From Geobacter sp. (lineage in GTDB: Bacteria; Desulfobacterota; Desulfuromonadia; Geobacterales; Pseudopelobacteraceae), in assembly GCA_027346925.1 (NCBI GenBank), contig DAIERH010000141.1, positions 1-6,214 of the forward strand: a stretch of 6,214 bases of DNA, given 5' to 3'. The stretch's first letter is position 1; every line of letters begins with the position of its first letter. This document shows, in pieces, positions 5,356 to 6,214 of the stretch. The notes beneath the pieces are model-generated. The model was not told the DNA's origin, made no database searches, and was given only the letters and a program-made list of their open reading frames with translations. The position numbers were made by a program, and so were the translations under genes.

Positions 5356-6214
5356 GGTGAATCCTCCAGGGTGGATGTATCCCCGGCATCCTGGCCGAGG
5401 TAGCGCGCCTTGAGGACGCGTCGCATGATCTTGCCGCTCTTGTTCTTGGGTACTGCGGCAACCGGAATCACCTCGTGCGGAATGGCAACCGACGAGAGGC
5501 GGTTGGCGATGTGCAGACGGATCTTGAGCTCAAGCTCTGGGGTGAATTCCACGCCGCTGCGGAAATTGACGAAGGCAACCACCTTCTCGAAGAGCAGGTC
5601 GTCCGGCGCTCCGATCACCCCGGACTCCGCCACCTCGGGCAACTCCAGCAGGGCGCTCTCCACCTCGAAGGGGCTCACCAGATGGCCGGCGGTGTTGATG
5701 ACGTCGTCGCTGCGTCCCAGGAACCAGTAGTAGCCGTCCTTGTCCCGCCAGGCCATGTCGCCGGTGTGGTACCAGCCGTTCCTGAACTTGCTGGCATAGG
5801 CGGTATCGTTGCCCAGGTAGGTGACGAACATGGAGTCCCACCCCTCCCTGACGCAGAGATGGCCGTGCTCACCGTCGGGAAGCGGCGTGCCGTCGTCATC
5901 GAGGATACCGGGCTCGATGCCGGCGAGCGGGGTCCCCATGGAACCGGGGCGGATGGAAAGTCCGGGACGGTTGGCGATCATGATGGCGCCGGTCTCGGTC
6001 TGGAACCAGGTGTCGTGGATGTCCTTTCCCAGCACCTCCCTGCCCCATGCAATCACCTCCGGGTTGAGCGGCTCGCCGACGCTGTGAATCAGGCGCAGGT
6101 GGCTCAGGTCGTACTCTTTGCGCGGCTCGACGCCCAGGCGCATCAAACGGCGGATGGCTGTGGGCGCGGTATACCAGACCGTCACCTTCTGCTCTTGCAG
6201 AATGTGGCACCAGC
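5352..6214 (-). CDS. AMP-forming acyl/acetyl-CoA synthetase-like ligase, C-terminal part
   Basis: The reading frame is open to the right edge, so the N-terminus is missing; about 286 residues remain of a family that is usually 550-650 aa. The V encoded at 6185 is internal, not a start. This ANL-superfamily enzyme adenylates a carboxylic acid and passes it to a thiol. Counting V as residue 1, visible motifs are S-V-G-E-P-L-N-P (35-42), D-T-W-F-Q-T-E-T-G (58-66, core A5), Y-H-T-G-D with the ribose-binding Asp (A7), G-R-S-D-D-V-I-N-T-A-G-H (A8 hinge), and P-K-N-K-S-G-K-I-M-R-R with catalytic Lys252 (A10). These fit the AcsA-type acetate ligases best. The stop overlaps the carrier-protein start as ATGA. 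That coupling suggests the acyl acceptor may be the carrier protein rather than CoA, as for DltA (inference). Ordinary short-chain acyl-CoA synthetase activity is the alternative. Confidence 0.9.
   Translation of the reverse strand, partial: WCHILQEQKVTVWYTAPTAIRRLMRLGVEPRKEYDLSHLRLIHSVGEPLNPEVIAWGREVLGKDIHDTWFQTETGAIMIANRPGLSIRPGSMGTPLAGIEPGILDDDGTPLPDGEHGHLCVREGWDSMFVTYLGNDTAYASKFRNGWYHTGDMAWRDKDGYYWFLGRSDDVINTAGHLVSPFEVESALLELPEVAESGVIGAPDDLLFEKVVAFVNFRSGVEFTPELELKIRLHIANRLSSVAIPHEVIPVAAVPKNKSGKIMRRVLKARYLGQDAGDTSTLEDSP
5363..5367 (-). promoter_or_regulatory. Ribosome binding site of the carrier-protein gene
   Basis: Minus-strand GGAGG lies 7 nt before ATG 5355, inside the 3' end of the ligase gene. 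Together with the ATGA overlap it allows strong independent initiation as well as coupling, which would suit a carrier needed in excess. Confidence 0.75.

Noticed and set aside
5352..6185. A complete 277-aa ligase gene starting at 6185
   Set aside because: The codon there is GTG inside an open frame that continues to the window edge, and the family needs a large N-terminal domain.

Overview
The window is a dense, GC-rich stretch in which every supported gene lies on the minus strand, so transcription runs from the right edge to the left. The content looks like part of a lipopolysaccharide or surface-glycan locus of a Gram-negative bacterium. Lipid A-core heptosyltransferases imply an outer membrane. 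The pairing of a DUF4254 protein with GT9 glycosyltransferases, plus the general style of the genes, suggests a Geobacter-like member of the Desulfuromonadales; this taxon guess is inference from memory, not proof.

In transcription order (right to left) the genes are: the C-terminal part of an AMP-forming acyl/acetyl-CoA synthetase-like ligase (right edge to 5352); a 77-aa acyl carrier protein (5355-5122); an AlgI-type MBOAT O-acyltransferase with a GTG start (5107-3638); a membrane-anchored AlgJ/AlgX/DltD-like SGNH protein (about 3630-2563); a class I SAM methyltransferase (2566-1889); a WaaC-type heptosyltransferase I (1896-844); a 136-bp AT-richer intergenic gap with a long imperfect inverted repeat; a DUF4254 protein (707-102); and the first 35 codons of a second GT9 heptosyltransferase-like gene (105 to the left edge).

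The genes are packed tightly. Three junctions are ATGA stop/start overlaps, one is an 8-bp overlap, and the others in the right-hand block are 7-14 bp gaps. The six genes from 844 rightwards therefore look like one operon. The left pair is coupled to each other but separated from the rest by the repeat-bearing gap.

The most interesting unit is the right-hand quartet: adenylating ligase, dedicated carrier protein, MBOAT and SGNH protein. These are the same four protein classes as DltA-DltC-DltB-DltD, which D-alanylates teichoic acids in Gram-positive bacteria. Here the ligase resembles acetyl-CoA synthetase rather than a D-alanine ligase, and the genes sit beside LPS core genes. A reasonable hypothesis is a carrier-protein-fed, Dlt-like pathway that esterifies an LPS or exopolysaccharide glycan with a small acyl group. 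No tRNA, rRNA, CRISPR array or transposase is visible.
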